From Candidatus Zhuqueibacterota bacterium (GTDB lineage Bacteria > Zhuqueibacterota > Zhuqueibacteria > Thermofontimicrobiales > Thermofontimicrobiaceae): a DNA stretch of 39,245 bases. Each line of letters opens with the position of its first letter. Position 1 is the first letter of the stretch. Where the stretch lies: positions 1-39,245 of the forward strand of contig JADHVV010000017.1 of NCBI GenBank assembly GCA_016783825.1. The letters run 5' to 3'. The position numbers and the translations under genes were made by a program. Under the pieces are notes generated by a model. That model did not search any database and was not told the DNA's origin. It was given only the letters and a program-made list of their open reading frames with translations. Positions 28,447 through 37,896 of the stretch are shown here, in pieces.

Positions 28447-28618
28447 TAATTAGTGTCTGTCCGAAAAAGCCCAGTTTTTGTCATTCCGGCAATCCTGTCC
28501 AGTTACATTAATTATAAAAGGAAGACAGACTGGGCTTTTAAGCCGGAATCTCCTTGTAAAACAGAATAGATTCCCGCTAAAAACATGCGGGAATGACATC
28601 TCGGACAGACACTAATTA
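28447..28618. mobile_element. MITE-like element, 172 bp, 18-bp perfect terminal inverted repeats
   Basis: TAATTAGTGTCTGTCCGA (28447-28464) / TCGGACAGACACTAATTA (28601-28618); internal AAAAGCCCAG/CTGGGCTTTT and GATTCCCGC/GCGGGAAT stems. Confidence 0.85.
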
Positions 28619-28734
28619 AATAGTAATACATTTTTTTAACATAGTCAAGTATTTTTAAAGCTTTAACGTAACACTTCAGTGACAAGTAAAATGTTACATC
28701 TACCTTCACTAATCAAAAATCCACATTTCACCAA

Positions 28735-28819
28735 CAGCTTGTCTAATTACCAATGACCAATTACTAATTATTATTTGCCATTACCACTAACTACTAACAA
28801 CTCACCAATCACCAACCTA
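28735..28819 (-). repeat. GT-rich heptad-like repeat at stop codon of plsC-like gene
   Basis: Minus strand TAGGTTGGTGATTGGTGAGTTGTTAGTAGTTAGTGGTAATGG. Confidence 0.7.
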
Positions 28820-29524
28820 AGGTCTTTCAATCAATCCCTGAATTTTTTCCCTGGTCAAATCACGAAGCTCTTTAACAGAAAGTTTTTCTATCTGCGTTGC
28901 TGAAATTGGTGTTCCGAATTTAACCTTTAAGGGTGTCGGCGTAACTATCCAACTGCCCTTCCGTTTCAACTGGAACAAACCGGACAATCCAATGGGCACC
29001 AAATCAACGCCTGCCTGCTTGGCTAAAAAGAATGGCAGTTTTTTAAAATTGCGCAGTTTACCATCAAGTGTGCGATGACCCTCAGGTAAGATAGCAATGG
29101 ATTTTCCCTTTTGCATGATCTTCTCTGCCTTACGCACGCTGGATATTGACTGGTGGATGTTTTCCCTGGGAATAGTAATATTTCCGTAACGCTTCATCAC
29201 CCAGCCGTAAAAGGGCCATTCATGCTGATAGTCGGCTTCTATTCCGCGGAAAAAGTTGGGGATAAATCCTCCCAACAACGGAATATCAAACATGCTGACA
29301 TGATTGGACATAAAAAGGTAGGTAGCCTTCGGATTTATATTCTCTATTCCTTCGACTTCTACTTTCGTAAAAATAGCTTTAAAAAAGAAGCGAAGCATTT
29401 TTTTAACCCAGGGATCATAAACTTTTGCAGGAAGGATAAAGGTAAAAATAAGTGTTACAAGAAGAATTGTCCCAAAAACCAACCCGGCGACAAACAGAAT
29501 GTAAATTGATATTATATATTTCAT
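28817..29524 (-). CDS. 1-acyl-sn-glycerol-3-phosphate acyltransferase (PlsC family)
   Basis: MSNHVSMFDIPLLGG (NHxxxxD); FPEG-like ILPEGHRTLDGKLRNFKKLPFFLAKQAGVDLVPIGL; ATG at 29524 overlaps upstream stop (ATGA). Confidence 0.9.
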   Translation of the reverse strand: MKYIISIYILFVAGLVFGTILLVTLIFTFILPAKVYDPWVKKMLRFFFKAIFTKVEVEGIENINPKATYLFMSNHVSMFDIPLLGGFIPNFFRGIEADYQHEWPFYGWVMKRYGNITIPRENIHQSISSVRKAEKIMQKGKSIAILPEGHRTLDGKLRNFKKLPFFLAKQAGVDLVPIGLSGLFQLKRKGSWIVTPTPLKVKFGTPISATQIEKLSVKELRDLTREKIQGLIERP

Positions 29525-29705
29525 CTGCCAAATACCTCTACAGCATGGTGCAGGCACTTAAGCTCAAAAGGAGTTGTGCCATAAAGCTCACCATCGGGTG
29601 TTAAAATTTTTGGTATATTAGTTTCAATGCGAATATTTTTTGCTTGAAAAGTCTCTACTTCATCAATATTAACATGCTCACCTGCAAAAATTTTGGGACA
29701 TGTGA
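29521..29705 (-). pseudogene. C-terminal remnant of a diacylglycerol/lipid kinase (YegS/BmrU-like)
   Basis: Minus-strand translation KIFAGEHVNIDEVETFQAKNIRIETNIPKILTPDGELYGTTPFELKCLHHAVEVFGR*. Confidence 0.75.
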
Positions 29706-29805
29706 TTTGTCCCCATATTCTTAATTCTTATTTGAACATTAAAAAATAAGATATATTATTTATTTTAAAAAGTCAAATGATAAATAGAGTTTTTTCATGT
29801 AAATG

Positions 29806-29847
29806 TTCTCGCGTACTTTGCGTTCACTCTGCGAGCTCTGCGGTTGA
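29806..29847. repeat. Degenerate CGCAAAG/CGCAGAG-type dispersed repeat
   Basis: tctcgcgtactttgcgttcactctgcgagctctgcggttga. Confidence 0.65.
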
Positions 29848-29966
29848 ATTTTAATATCAGATATTAATTCTACTTTGTCAGATTATATAAATGAAAGAGT
29901 GAAAGTCATTCCGGCTTTCTTTTTTTGCCGGAATCTCCTGCTTAATGTAATTTAATAAAATCTGGA

Positions 29967-31073
29967 ATGGAGGGTACGATACTTACGTTTGCTAAAATTT
30001 TAAAATGTCTAATTTTTACCTTATTTCTCCAATTAATAACAATAGCGGCAAATGCTCAAACTCAATATTAGGAGCTTATTAATGGACCGAATGGTGGGGC
30101 TATAAAGTCAATTTCTATAAATCTAAATAATATTATATTTGCTATGACTGAACAAGGACTTTTTAGATCAGTTGATAATGGAGAGAGCTGGATAAAAATC
30201 GAAACGGGATTGCCCGATAGCCTTTTAACCAGTTTAAATATAAATACTAAAGGTCATATTTTCGTTTTTGCAGAAAATAACTATTATAGTGGTGCACCGT
30301 CAGGTGGTATTTCACGTTCAACAGATAATGGAGTTAGCTGGATTAATGTATCTGATAAACTTAAAGATATTCGCGTTCAAAGTTTAGTAATAGATTCCAA
30401 TGACCAAATTTTTATTGCGACCGATCTCGAAGGAATTTTTCTATCAAACGATAATGGAGATAATTGGAAAGAAATAAATAGTAATTTACCAACTATGAAG
30501 AATGAGCGGATTAGTAAAAATAAAATCTATGGAATCGATAAAATAGTTTTTGATTCTAAAGGATATCTTTATGTTGCTTTGGTAAATAGCTGGTGGTTTG
30601 CAAATTCTGGAATATATAGATCAATAGATAATGGTGCTAATTGGCAAAGAGTTTTGCCAGCAGTTTCTGATATCTATTGTTTTGGAATGGATTTCAATGG
30701 ACATATAAAAGCTTATGTAACAACAGGTGGTACTGCTGAAATAACAGGCTATATATCTACCGATCACGGAGAGAATTGGAAAAAAGTTGGTTCAGAAAAA
30801 GATATTATTGAAGTTGATTTTGGTGAAATTTGTGAGGAAGAATATTTTCTTCCAAAGTTTGAAATAAATTCTAAAGGTGAAATATATAGTGGCAATAAGA
30901 GGGGGGTATTTCGTTCTTTAGATCGAGGAAGAAGTTGGGAAGCAATTAATGAAGGTATATCAGAGCTTACCATCACTTCCCTTGCTATTAATCCTGAAGG
31001 TTATATTTTGGTAGGGACAAATGAAGGTAATATTTTTCATAGTAGGCATTCTACTGTTTTAAAAAATAAGTAA
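29967..31073 (+). pseudogene. Exported BNR/beta-propeller repeat protein with in-frame amber stop after signal peptide
   Basis: MEGTILTFAKILKCLIFTLFLQLITIAANAQTQY* (TAG 30069-30071) in same frame as ELINGPNGGAIKSISI...LFRSVDNGESWIKI; propeller repeats follow. Confidence 0.75.
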
Positions 31074-31151
31074 ATAAAAAGGTTATTCGATTAATTTATT
31101 ATTTGTTATAAAAATAAATCTTTAACTTATAAGTATCTAGTAGGTTACTTT

Positions 31152-31282
31152 GCCTAACTATGCATTCAGTTGACCGAAACCGCTCTGTGCAAATTCGGCA
31201 ACCTGGTTGCACGCATGAATTAATTAATAAATTCGGAAGTTCAGTGCGCCGCAGGTTTCGGCAACTGATGCAAAAGTAAGGC
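31152..31282 (-). repeat. attC-like imperfect dyad (putative integron recombination site)
   Basis: Minus strand GCCTTAC...TTGCATCAGTTGCCGAAACC...GGTTTCGG-T-CAACTGA-A-TGCATA-GTTAGGC; RYYYAAC/GTTRRRY-like ends and two unpaired bases in one arm. Confidence 0.5.
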
Positions 31283-31365
31283 ATAGCGCAAAAAGTTCAT
31301 ATTATCGCTAATCGCTGTGCTCCCATCGTTTTGCAAAAAAGAGTTAATTTTGCTTTTATTTAAAA

Positions 31366-32181
31366 CTACTCCACAGCTGTATAATCAATCTCAGACCCCA
31401 ATACACTATGCGGCACAAGGTAAACTAAAAGCGTTACAATAGCCGCAATAACAAACCATCCCCGACCTTTGCCAGGCTGTCTCCCTCGCCAAAGGGCAAT
31501 ACCCCAGAAAATAAACGCCACTAACGTTTTAGTATCGGTCACATCGTGCCCAAATGGCCAGCCTGTCCAGAATGCATCAAAGGCAAATTTTTGAACAATA
31601 GGTCCCAAAATTAATCCGCCAGCAAATAATAATCCAGCTGTCCAAAATGCCAAACGAAATGTGTTATCCCGATTTGCGATTGCCTCGAGCCCGGTGCGGG
31701 TAGCGAGCAGCATGGCGATGAACATAAATAGAATATGCGGCGATAAAACATAGCCAGGAACAGCGCCTTTAAAACGAATGACAATTGGTTCTTCGGTAAG
31801 CTGGTATTCTTTACTACTGCTTTCCACTAAAGTGATTTGGTACATCACTTTACCCGCTGCCGGCTGTTTGGGAATAGCAACTGTTATTTTATTATTTACC
31901 ACTTTCAGCGTATCGCTTGTCCATTCATCATGGCTTTTATAACGACGCCATTTAAAAACACCGGTTACGGTTGTATCTGAAATGGCAAACTCCATTTTTG
32001 CATCAGCAGTAACTTCATGTGAACGTAATAACTTGTATTTTAGTGTTTCACCGGTGATTTCAACTTTGCCGCGAACCGGGTGTGTTGGTCCTGTCAATCT
32101 TTGATACACAACTGAAGCCAATGTAACAAATATAGTCAAAGTCCAAAGTAAGATTGTTTGTTTCCAATTTTTTTTACTCAT
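31366..32181 (-). CDS. Conserved-looking membrane protein of unknown function
   Basis: N-terminal TM, soluble middle, several C-terminal TM helices. Confidence 0.75.
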   Translation of the reverse strand: MSKKNWKQTILLWTLTIFVTLASVVYQRLTGPTHPVRGKVEITGETLKYKLLRSHEVTADAKMEFAISDTTVTGVFKWRRYKSHDEWTSDTLKVVNNKITVAIPKQPAAGKVMYQITLVESSSKEYQLTEEPIVIRFKGAVPGYVLSPHILFMFIAMLLATRTGLEAIANRDNTFRLAFWTAGLLFAGGLILGPIVQKFAFDAFWTGWPFGHDVTDTKTLVAFIFWGIALWRGRQPGKGRGWFVIAAIVTLLVYLVPHSVLGSEIDYTAVE

Positions 32182-32359
32182 AGAATTAACCTCTTTTTAT
32201 ATTATAACTGTTCTGTCTTTACGCCTTGAATATTATCAAAGTGATTATGGTTAAAATAATTGTAATAGTTCACAAAATTTAACTTCAGATACCACATTGA
32301 TTTAATAATTGGTTGCAAACACCTAATTTCATGGTTTTATCTTTTAAATGAATTAAGAA

Positions 32360-32605
32360 TTGTTTTATTCATCCTCTACGAGGATGTTAAATTCTTGAGA
32401 CAATTTATTTTACAATAATAAAACATCTATGATGTTTCCATTCAAAAAAATATGAATTACAAATCCATCATGATATCATTTCACGATACAATTTATACAA
32501 AATTCCATCGTATTTGAGTATGTGAATAATTATTTACCTCGTAGAGGTAATATTATTGTAAAAATAGGCTTGTCCTAAAAATCTAAATCCTCGTAGAGGA
32601 TTAAT
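32360..32605. repeat. Cluster of CCTCGTAGAGG-type palindromes with about 53-nt homologous units in inverted orientation
   Basis: CATCCTCTACGAGGATG, ACATCTATGATGT, TTACCTCGTAGAGGTAA, AATCCTCGTAGAGGATT. Confidence 0.8.
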
Positions 32606-32679
32606 TATTATAAAATATTCATCCAGACATTAATCACATTAAATGTATTACGAAATTATTAACTGCTGAATATTAACTT

Positions 32680-34212
32680 TTAAACAATTAACGATTTTCC
32701 AGTCATTAGCTCCGGCTTGGAAATATCTAACACCCGGAGCATAGTAGGCGCAATGTCAGACAATTTTCCATCTTCGCGCAATTCAACTTTTTGGTTATCC
32801 GGGGTAATTACAATAAACGGAACCGGGTTGAGAGAATGCTGTGTATGGGGCAAATCATTTTCAAAGTCCCACATTATTTCGGAATTACCGTGATCGGAAG
32901 TTATCATCACAAAACCGCCTTTTTCTGTAAACAGGTCGACAATTTTCCCAACCTCTGTATCAACAGTTTCTAATGCTTTTATTGCAGCTTCATAAACTCC
33001 TGTATGACCCACCATGTCGCCATTGGCAAAGTTTAAAATGATAACATCATACAAATCTTTTTCAATTGCAGCTAACAGTTTTTCAGTTACTTCCGGTGCG
33101 CTCATTTCGGGTTGTAAGTCATAAGTAGCCACTTTTGGGGATGGCGCCAAAATTCTATCTTCACCATCGAAAAGTTTTTCTTCCCCGCCATTGAAAAAAT
33201 AAGTAACATGGGCGTACTTTTCAGTTTCGGCAATTCGTAATTGGGTTAATCCTTGTTTGCTGACAACTTCACCAAAAATATCTTTTAATTGCACATCTTT
33301 GAATAGCACGGGAAAGGGGAAGTCTTCTTGATACCTGACGAGCGTTGTGTAAAACAGGTTTAATTTTAAATTGCGTTTGAATTCAGTAAATTGATCAAAG
33401 TTTAAAGCCATTGCAATTTCACGCATGCGATCAGCCCGGAAATTGAAAGTTAATAACGCATCGTCGTCTTCCAATAAATAATTTTTTTCGTCATAATCGA
33501 CAATAATGGGCTCGAGAAATTCATCCGTTACATTTCGATCATACATTTCTTGTACAACATTTAGCGGATCGGTTGTGTGAACACCATTGCCTTTTGTTAA
33601 TCCATCATAAGCTTTTTGAACGCGTTCCCAGCGATTATCCCTGTCCATTATATAATAGCGACCGGTGATAGAGGCTAATTTGCCAATGTTCTCTTTTTTC
33701 ATAAATTCGATGATGTTTTTCAAATAGCCTATTCCGCTGTTTGGGGGTGTGTCCCTGCCATCAGTTATCGCGTGCAAATAAACTTTTTGAATACCATTCT
33801 TTTTTAAGATTTTTAAAATCTTTTTCAAATGATTATAATCCGAGTGAACCCCCGCATCGGAAAGCAACCCGGTTAAATGAAGCGGTTTATCATTTTCTTT
33901 GACGTATTTCATAAGCTTAATAAATTCGGGGATCTTTTCAAAGCTGCCGTCTTCAAAAGAATCAGTAATGCGAACCAGATCCTGTTTGACTACCCTGCCG
34001 GCGCCGATGTTCAGGTGTCCAACTTCGGAATTTCCCATGATGCCATCAGGCAATCCCACTGCTTTTCCATGGCAGGCTAATGTTGTCCATGGTTTGGTTT
34101 TGAAATACTTATCTAAATTTGGTGTGTGCGCGTTTTTTAATGCGTTAAATTTTTCTGAAGATTGAATGCCAACACCATCCATAATTATTAATAATAACTT
34201 ATTCTTGTTCAT
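32680..34212 (-). CDS. gpmI: 2,3-bisphosphoglycerate-independent phosphoglycerate mutase
   Basis: IMDGVGI; MGNSEVGHLNIGAGRVVKQDLVRI; HAITDGRDTPPNS; NFANGDMVGHTG; SDHGNSE. Confidence 0.96.
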   Translation of the reverse strand: MNKNKLLLIIMDGVGIQSSEKFNALKNAHTPNLDKYFKTKPWTTLACHGKAVGLPDGIMGNSEVGHLNIGAGRVVKQDLVRITDSFEDGSFEKIPEFIKLMKYVKENDKPLHLTGLLSDAGVHSDYNHLKKILKILKKNGIQKVYLHAITDGRDTPPNSGIGYLKNIIEFMKKENIGKLASITGRYYIMDRDNRWERVQKAYDGLTKGNGVHTTDPLNVVQEMYDRNVTDEFLEPIIVDYDEKNYLLEDDDALLTFNFRADRMREIAMALNFDQFTEFKRNLKLNLFYTTLVRYQEDFPFPVLFKDVQLKDIFGEVVSKQGLTQLRIAETEKYAHVTYFFNGGEEKLFDGEDRILAPSPKVATYDLQPEMSAPEVTEKLLAAIEKDLYDVIILNFANGDMVGHTGVYEAAIKALETVDTEVGKIVDLFTEKGGFVMITSDHGNSEIMWDFENDLPHTQHSLNPVPFIVITPDNQKVELREDGKLSDIAPTMLRVLDISKPELMTGKSLIV

Positions 34213-34370
34213 CTGTTGTTTTTTCCTTATTATAAATATTGGCTAATATTTCGGGTTTACGAACTAAAATGTCTAATTTAGAAAAATTTTCATCAAATGC
34301 AAGTTTAAAAATAAATATTTTCAGTAAACGGTTACCATGTGTCAGTGAAGATAAAGATAAATAATTCCAA

Positions 34371-34406
34371 CTGATGAGTTGCCAGCGGATACGAATTAGC
34401 GCTTTT
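34371..34406 (-). repeat. Second copy of the 14709-14744 dispersed repeat
   Basis: Reverse complement aaaagcgctaattcgtatccgctggcaactcatcag versus aaaagctcaaattcgtatccgttggctgcccatcag. Confidence 0.75.
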
Positions 34407-34452
34407 AATAAATCCAGCCTGTACGAGTCAGAACCAAAAATAAAAAAATCTC

Positions 34453-34528
34453 GGTCACGGAATTAGAATCTTCGGCAAATTTTATTACTGATATGATTCG
34501 CCGAAGAAAACTCGTCACAGAAATTTAG
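34453..34528. repeat. Copy of CTTCGGC-hairpin dispersed repeat family
   Basis: Reverse complement tttctgtgacgagttttcttcggcgaatcatatcagtaataaaatttgccgaagattctaattccgtg aligns to 24146-24212. Confidence 0.75.
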
Positions 34529-34621
34529 AAGTTTTATCTGTTGTGTAAAAAATAATACTTGACATTATGTAAATAATATATTTCATTATTATAAATGAAG
34601 TTTTTTATTAAGAGAACCGCT

Positions 34622-37120
34622 ATGACCAAAAATTTATTTCATAAATTATTTTTTTCATCCTTAAGTATTCTGTTTCTTTTGCTGGGTATCCATGGCAACA
34701 AACAATTGAAGCACAACCTTCGGGAACCTTTTAAATGGAAAAATCAGGGGAAAGAAGTTGTTATTACTGATATTCTTTCAGATCGATTTAAACAATCCGG
34801 AAGTGTAGTCAAAGGTGATTTATTAATTAAGGTGGAAGACAAAATCATTCAAAAAGGGCAGGAATTGGAGTTCCTTTTTGATACCGAAAAGTTCGACCTG
34901 AACAGACCTGTCTCTTTCACAATTCGGCGCGGCGCAAATGAGTTAATTGTTAATGACTATCCGGTTCAGAGATATAAGGACAGGTACATCAGCTTAAATC
35001 TCATTTTGGGTCTGCTGTTTTGGGGAATTGGTATTTTCGTCTTTCTTAAAAAACAGGGGGAAAAAGCAACCCTGGTTTTCTCATGGGCAGGTATGATCCT
35101 CACAGTTATGATTATGACCATCTTTCCTCGATATCCGCAAACCAGTCAGAGTTTCGAGTATTTGTTTAGCGCTGTTTTTTTTGCGCTCTATCTTTTAGCG
35201 CCAGCATTGATTCTCAATTTTGCTTTACTTTATCCCCAGGAAAAACAGGTAATCCGAACGTATAAAATTATTCCTTTTTTTCTGTTTATACCAAGCCTGG
35301 TCTTTATAACATTAATAGAAATTTCATACTATTATACGACTCAGTTTCAATCCCTGGAATATTATAGGATTTTTCAAACAACGTATCACTGGTTTAGAAC
35401 CTATTACTTTCTCTATTTACTAATAAGCATCGGATGTATGATTCATTCGTACGCGCAATCGACATCAAAAGAAGCCAGAAATAAAATTCAGTGGATTCTG
35501 TGGGGACTTTGTATCGGAACATTTCCTTTTCTTTTTCTCTGGACTCTGCCGGAAGTGATAGGATTCTCGCCCCTGATCCCACAAGAGATCTATTATATAT
35601 TTTTAATCGTGATCCCATTGGCATTTACTTTTTCAATCATTAAATACCAGGTTATGGACATTGAAGTTGTTATCAACCGAAGTATCGTTTATACCATTCT
35701 AACAGGAATTATTGTAGGGCTTTACCTTTTGGTTGTAGGCGTAGCAGGTCAATTCTTTCATGGGTTGAGTCAGGCAAATAATTTAATGATCATTATTTTT
35801 ACGCTTGTGGCAGCGATAATTTTTTCACCGATCAAACAGCAGGTACAAGTGCTGGTTGACAAAACTTTTTATCGAATTAAATACGATTACCGGCTGGCGA
35901 TAAAAGACTTTGGCGGAAGCCTGTCTGCAGCTAACACACAAGATGATTTGTTTCAATTATTTATAAAAAAAATCAGCATGGCTATTCCGATAAAAAAAAT
36001 TGTCTTATTGCAACGGGATAATTCAACGAATAATTTTACAGTTCAAAAAAGCTTTGGATTATCAGATAATGAAAAAGGGAAATTCGGGATTAATTCTTCT
36101 TCCGAGTTGGTGCGAATTATTCAGCGGGTTCAGGCGCCGATGGCAAAAAAGGGAAGAACTGATTTAAGCGATATTGCCACTTTACCTTCTGAAACCATTC
36201 CGGGAGAAACCGGAATTGAGCTGCTTATTCCCATGGCATATCGAAAAGAGATCGCGGCTTTTTTGTTATTGGGAAGAAAACTGTCTGAAACCAGGTATTT
36301 TGAAGAGGACTTACTGTTATTAAACCAAATGATGGATATGGTTGTTCGCGCCCTTGAACGGATCAAATTGCAAGAGGAGATGATTCTTGAACGGGCAGAA
36401 AAAGAGAAGTTGGAAGAGCTAAACCAATTGAAGTCAGAATTCATCTCCCATGTCTCGCACGAATTACGAACACCGCTCACATCTATTTGTTGGTCAGTCG
36501 AAAACATGCTGGATGGCATTCCGGAAAAACCGAGTGAAAAGATAAAAACGTATTTGGAAGGAATCAATGATTGCAGTTTGCATTTGAGAAGAATGATAGA
36601 AAACCTTCTCGATATTTCAAGAATAGAGGCTGGGAAAATTGAAATCACTCCCGAAAAATTAAATCTGACTGATGAATTACAAAAATATTTGGATATTTCC
36701 AAACCCTTTGCTGATAAAAAAAACATTGCTTTAGAGTTTATACCGGGTAGAAAATTATTTGTAAATGCAGACCGGGACTGTTTGCAGGAAATTCTGATAA
36801 ATCTTATTAATAATGCAATAAAGTATTCTCCCCGGGAAAGTGTCATAAAAATAGAAGTAAAAAAAACTAACGATAAACAAGCGATTATTTCTGTGATCGA
36901 TCAGGGGCAAGGCATTCCAAAAGACCAACAGGCAAAAATATTTGAAAAGTTTCAACGAATCAGGACAGATAAAACAGCCAGGGAAAAAGGACTTGGTTTG
37001 GGATTGTATATCGTTAAAAAGTTGCTTGAGGCTCAGGGTGGACAGATTTGGGTTGAGAGTGAAGAGGGTAGGGGGAGTGTTTTTAGTTTTTCTTTATTGC
37101 TGGGGAGTGACATTGTGTAG
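34622..37120 (+). CDS. Membrane sensor histidine kinase: PDZ-like extracytoplasmic region, multi-TM, GAF, HisKA, HATPase
   Basis: FISHVSHELRTPLTSICWSVENML H-box; NLINNAIKYSP N-box; VIDQGQGIPKDQQAKIFEKF; GLGLGLYIVKKLLEAQGG. Confidence 0.92.
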   Translation: MTKNLFHKLFFSSLSILFLLLGIHGNKQLKHNLREPFKWKNQGKEVVITDILSDRFKQSGSVVKGDLLIKVEDKIIQKGQELEFLFDTEKFDLNRPVSFTIRRGANELIVNDYPVQRYKDRYISLNLILGLLFWGIGIFVFLKKQGEKATLVFSWAGMILTVMIMTIFPRYPQTSQSFEYLFSAVFFALYLLAPALILNFALLYPQEKQVIRTYKIIPFFLFIPSLVFITLIEISYYYTTQFQSLEYYRIFQTTYHWFRTYYFLYLLISIGCMIHSYAQSTSKEARNKIQWILWGLCIGTFPFLFLWTLPEVIGFSPLIPQEIYYIFLIVIPLAFTFSIIKYQVMDIEVVINRSIVYTILTGIIVGLYLLVVGVAGQFFHGLSQANNLMIIIFTLVAAIIFSPIKQQVQVLVDKTFYRIKYDYRLAIKDFGGSLSAANTQDDLFQLFIKKISMAIPIKKIVLLQRDNSTNNFTVQKSFGLSDNEKGKFGINSSSELVRIIQRVQAPMAKKGRTDLSDIATLPSETIPGETGIELLIPMAYRKEIAAFLLLGRKLSETRYFEEDLLLLNQMMDMVVRALERIKLQEEMILERAEKEKLEELNQLKSEFISHVSHELRTPLTSICWSVENMLDGIPEKPSEKIKTYLEGINDCSLHLRRMIENLLDISRIEAGKIEITPEKLNLTDELQKYLDISKPFADKKNIALEFIPGRKLFVNADRDCLQEILINLINNAIKYSPRESVIKIEVKKTNDKQAIISVIDQGQGIPKDQQAKIFEKFQRIRTDKTAREKGLGLGLYIVKKLLEAQGGQIWVESEEGRGSVFSFSLLLGSDIV

Positions 37121-37343
37121 TAGAATATCATTGATCAGTTTGTCTCCATACAATCCCGGTATCAGTGTAATATTGTCAAAACGACTGATTGCAATTGTGT
37201 CACTTTTTGTGTCACCTTGAAAGTGAAAAATAGTGAAAAGAAGTGAAATCGAAAAGTCAAAGTTAGATAAACAAGCTATCCTGTAACATATTGTTTATAA
37301 ATAAAAAAGCCTTCAAGCTTAATAAACTCAAAGGCTGTTTTTG

Positions 37344-37395
37344 TGGCGCCTCCCAGAATCGAACTGGGGACACACGGATTATCAGTCCGAAGTCC
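37344..37395 (-). tRNA. Partial tRNA-Ile(GAT): anticodon arm to 3' end only
   Basis: Minus strand GGACTTCGGACTGATAATCCGTGTGTCCCCAGTTCGATTCTGGGAGGCGCCA; T-arm CCCAG-TTCGATT-CTGGG; no matching 5' GGCGCCT half. Confidence 0.65.
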
Positions 37396-37461
37396 ATTAT
37401 AGTTAAGTAGTTATGAATTTATTGTGATTGTTGAAGTTAGGATATTAAAAATTTGTGACTT

Positions 37462-37896
37462 TTACAACTTTGACTTTTCATTGTCCAAATATTGTCCACA
37501 CAATTTTCCGATAATTTCTACCGCTTCAATTTTCCGTTCCCAATTAGTGTGAGTATAACTGCTCGTAATAGTACGTTTCGAATGTCCCAAAAGTTCTGCC
37601 CTGATGTTCTCCTCTATGCCACTCATTGAGAGATGCGATGAAAATGTGTGCCGCAAATCATGAAAACGAAAGTTAATTATCTCAGCTCTTCTCAAAGTAG
37701 ATGCAAATGATTTTTTAATGGTAGTTAAATGTTTTCCGGTATCAGGATTGTGGAATAAATGTTTATTATCTTCATTAATGGTTTCAATTATTCCACTTAG
37801 AAAATTATTTATCGGGACATCTCTATCCACAGACCTCGTTGAATCAGCCTGAAAAACAGTCGTCAAACTGGACACTTTTTTGATAAAGCGAATCAT
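37462..37896 (-). pseudogene. Tyrosine recombinase/phage integrase, C-terminal catalytic fragment
   Basis: FRFHDLRHTFSSHLSMSGIEENIRAELLGHSKRTITSSYTH; N-terminal core-binding domain and first catalytic Arg region missing. Confidence 0.82.

Noticed and set aside
32360-32605. CRISPR-like spacing (about 53 nt) of palindromes
   Set aside because: Spacer segments are homologous to each other and orientation flips; it is a palindromic repeat cluster, not a CRISPR array
34559-34600. TTGACA promoter upstream of sensor kinase
   Set aside because: No -10-like hexamer at acceptable spacing (16-18 nt); too weak to call
36130-36846. 238-aa antisense ORF inside the sensor kinase gene
   Set aside because: Overlaps HisKA/HATPase coding region; Ser/Phe-rich low-quality translation typical of antisense frames
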